DNA of 6,472 nt from contig CAYSPU010000303.1 in the NCBI GenBank assembly GCA_964432995.1, positions 1 through 6,472 on the forward strand, read 5' to 3'. This DNA comes from CAYSPU01 sp964432995 (lineage in GTDB: Bacteria; Verrucomicrobiota; Verrucomicrobiia; Limisphaerales; JAHDYP01). Positions 5,589-6,472 of the stretch are shown piece after piece. The stretch's first letter is position 1, and each line of letters begins with the position of its first letter. Made by a program: the position numbers and the translations under genes. The notes below the pieces were generated by a model that was not told where the DNA came from, did no database searches, and saw only the letters and a program-made list of their open reading frames with translations.

Positions 5589-5632
5589 AATACGTCATTT
5601 GCTCGATTGGCCTGTGCGGTGCCGGGTGCTAG
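5589..5632. repeat. 44-bp dispersed repeat, copy 2
   Basis: Partner of 4212-4255 in the same orientation: AATACGTCATTTGC, a variable base, then CGATTGGCC, and an in-register GTGCTAG at the end. It begins four bases after the heptamer array. ACTTCGG (5573-5579) and CCGAAGT (5633-5639) flank it as a 7-bp inverted repeat, a feature absent from copy 1. Confidence 0.75.
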
Positions 5633-5671
5633 CCGAAGTTCGTCAGTGTAGGGATCGGCTGCGGTTTTTTT
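5631..5671 (+). terminator. Weak terminator-like hairpin with T-run
   Basis: AGCCG (5631-5635) can pair with CGGCT (5656-5660), and GCGG plus seven Ts (5665-5671) follow. The stem is short and the loop long, so this is a weak candidate. It lies upstream of the transposase, where a terminator would block read-through into the insertion sequence. Confidence 0.25.
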
Positions 5672-5784
5672 CACGATCGGCGGAGCGGGATTACTTGGGA
5701 TTTGACGTCACCGTCCGTCTGGGAGGCGTGTAGTGGAGAAGAGCCCATTGTGCCCGTTTGGCGAGGTGCCGTAATCTGGCAGGC

Positions 5785-6472
5785 ATGTTCCTGCGGCGCA
5801 ATCGTCGGAGGGTGAACGGGGAGTGTTACGAGTATTGGACGTTGGTGAAAACGGTGCGTACGGCCAAGGGCCCGCGGCAAGAGGTGGTGGCGACGTTGGG
5901 GAAGGAGCCGGGGCTGGAGAGTCGGACGCGGCGGAGTTGGGAAGAGGTCGGCGATCTGTTGGAGGGGCGGAGGCCGGCGGCGGTGCAAGGCGTACTGGGC
6001 CGGGGGTGGTCGGGAGGGGAGCGGGCCCCGTGGGCGCAGGTGGATTTGCGGGGGGTGCGAGTGGAGCGGGTTCGGGAATTCGGGCCGGTGTATTTGGGTT
6101 TATCGCTGTGGCGGCGGTTGGGGGTGCACGGGCTTCTGCAGGAGATCATCGAACCGGGTCAGGAAGAGGTGGGGTGGGAGCTGACGGCGTGCATTCTGAC
6201 CTTGGCGCGGTTCTGCGGGCAACGCAGCGAGTTGGAGGTGGCCGAGCGTTGGTATGCCGACAGCGGGTTGGAAGACTTGCTGGGGGTGTCTTGGCGCCAG
6301 GTGAATGAGGCGCGGCTGTATCGGGGGCTGGACGTGCTCTTGGCGCACAAGGAGCCGCTTTGCCAGCACCTGTTGGCGAAGTATCGGGACTGGTTTGGAG
6401 TGCAGTTTGAGTTTCTGCGTGTCCTTTCGGCAGGCGTGCGGAAGCGCGCGGAGCGGGTCGCGGGAACGCGGT
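5785..6472 (+). CDS. IS1634-like family transposase, N-terminal part, runs off window
   Basis: At least 229 codons remain open to the window edge. The N-terminus (MFLRRNRRRVNGE, then YEYWTLVKTVRTAKGPRQEVVATLGK) matches the characteristic start of IS1634-type transposases of the IS4-like DDE superfamily, which are usually over 500 aa. The stretch ERWYADSGLEDLLGVSW, LLAHKEPLCQHLL and YRDWFGVQFEFL also fits the family up to residue 211. The family then normally continues with a YDVTSTYFEG-like motif holding the first catalytic Asp; here it reads RVLSAGVRKR instead (from 6418). This may be a truncation, an insertion, a frameshift or poor sequence near the edge. Codons favour G at the third position (TTG, GTG, CGG), unlike the C-ending preference of the other genes, which suggests foreign origin. 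The ATG lacks a strong ribosome binding site. Confidence 0.85.
   Translation, partial: MFLRRNRRRVNGECYEYWTLVKTVRTAKGPRQEVVATLGKEPGLESRTRRSWEEVGDLLEGRRPAAVQGVLGRGWSGGERAPWAQVDLRGVRVERVREFGPVYLGLSLWRRLGVHGLLQEIIEPGQEEVGWELTACILTLARFCGQRSELEVAERWYADSGLEDLLGVSWRQVNEARLYRGLDVLLAHKEPLCQHLLAKYRDWFGVQFEFLRVLSAGVRKRAERVAGTR
5785..6472 (+). mobile_element. Partial IS1634-like insertion sequence
   Basis: Inferred from the transposase. Only coding sequence is given as the extent; the true left end lies somewhere in 5640-5784 and the right end is outside the window or lost. Terminal inverted repeats and target duplication cannot be shown. Confidence 0.6.

Larger units (their letters stand above)
5102..5784. 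other. Repeat-dense intergenic region
   Basis: This 683-bp spacer has no supportable gene; its open frames read through repeats on both strands. Bases 5102-5224 show nothing distinctive. Then come a 239-bp inverted-repeat element (5225-5463), a heptamer array (5536-5584), the second 44-bp dispersed repeat (5589-5632) and a T-run (5665-5671). The last 110 bases before the transposase should include the left end of its insertion sequence, but the terminal inverted repeat cannot be placed without the right end. Confidence 0.7.

Overview
The window is a high-GC bacterial segment carrying five genes, four of them complete, separated by long intergenic stretches full of short repeats and fold-back elements. 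No rRNA, tRNA or CRISPR array was seen. A Tat-exported Gfo/Idh/MocA oxidoreductase, a bacterial ERCC4/XPF-type nuclease, a vapBC module, an IS1634-like transposase and this kind of intergenic repeat together suggest the Planctomycetota-Verrucomicrobiota (PVC) group, most likely Verrucomicrobiota. This placement is inference from gene style; no marker gene is present.

Layout. Positions 1-312 hold three tandem copies of a 104-bp unit, probably continuing past the left edge. On the minus strand, 392-1861 encodes a Tat-signal NAD(P)-dependent oxidoreductase with an unusually long, low-complexity N-terminus. The divergent spacer 1862-2452 carries a two-hairpin REP-like element, an 11-bp tandem duplication and a good sigma70-type promoter placed so that the next mRNA may be leaderless. 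Then on the plus strand come vapB (2453-2692) and vapC (2676-3071), overlapping by 17 bp. A foldback repeat follows, then an ERCC4-fold nuclease with tandem helix-hairpin-helix motifs (3240-3905) behind a near-perfect Shine-Dalgarno. A 380-bp repeat-rich gap leads to a predicted lipoprotein of unknown function (4286-5101). The 683-bp gap after it is dense with repeats: a 239-bp inverted-repeat element, a seven-unit heptamer array, and a 44-bp element also found in front of the lipoprotein gene. The window ends inside an IS1634-like transposase (from 5785), whose resemblance to the family stops just before the first catalytic aspartate.

How the genes relate. VapB and VapC are a toxin-antitoxin pair in one operon. 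The nuclease lies 168 bp downstream on the same strand, has its own strong ribosome binding site and could be read from the same promoter, but the fold-back element lies between, so joint function is only a possibility. The oxidoreductase and lipoprotein look like unrelated envelope or periplasmic genes. The most unusual content is the ERCC4 nuclease next to a TA module and the variety of intergenic repeat architectures.
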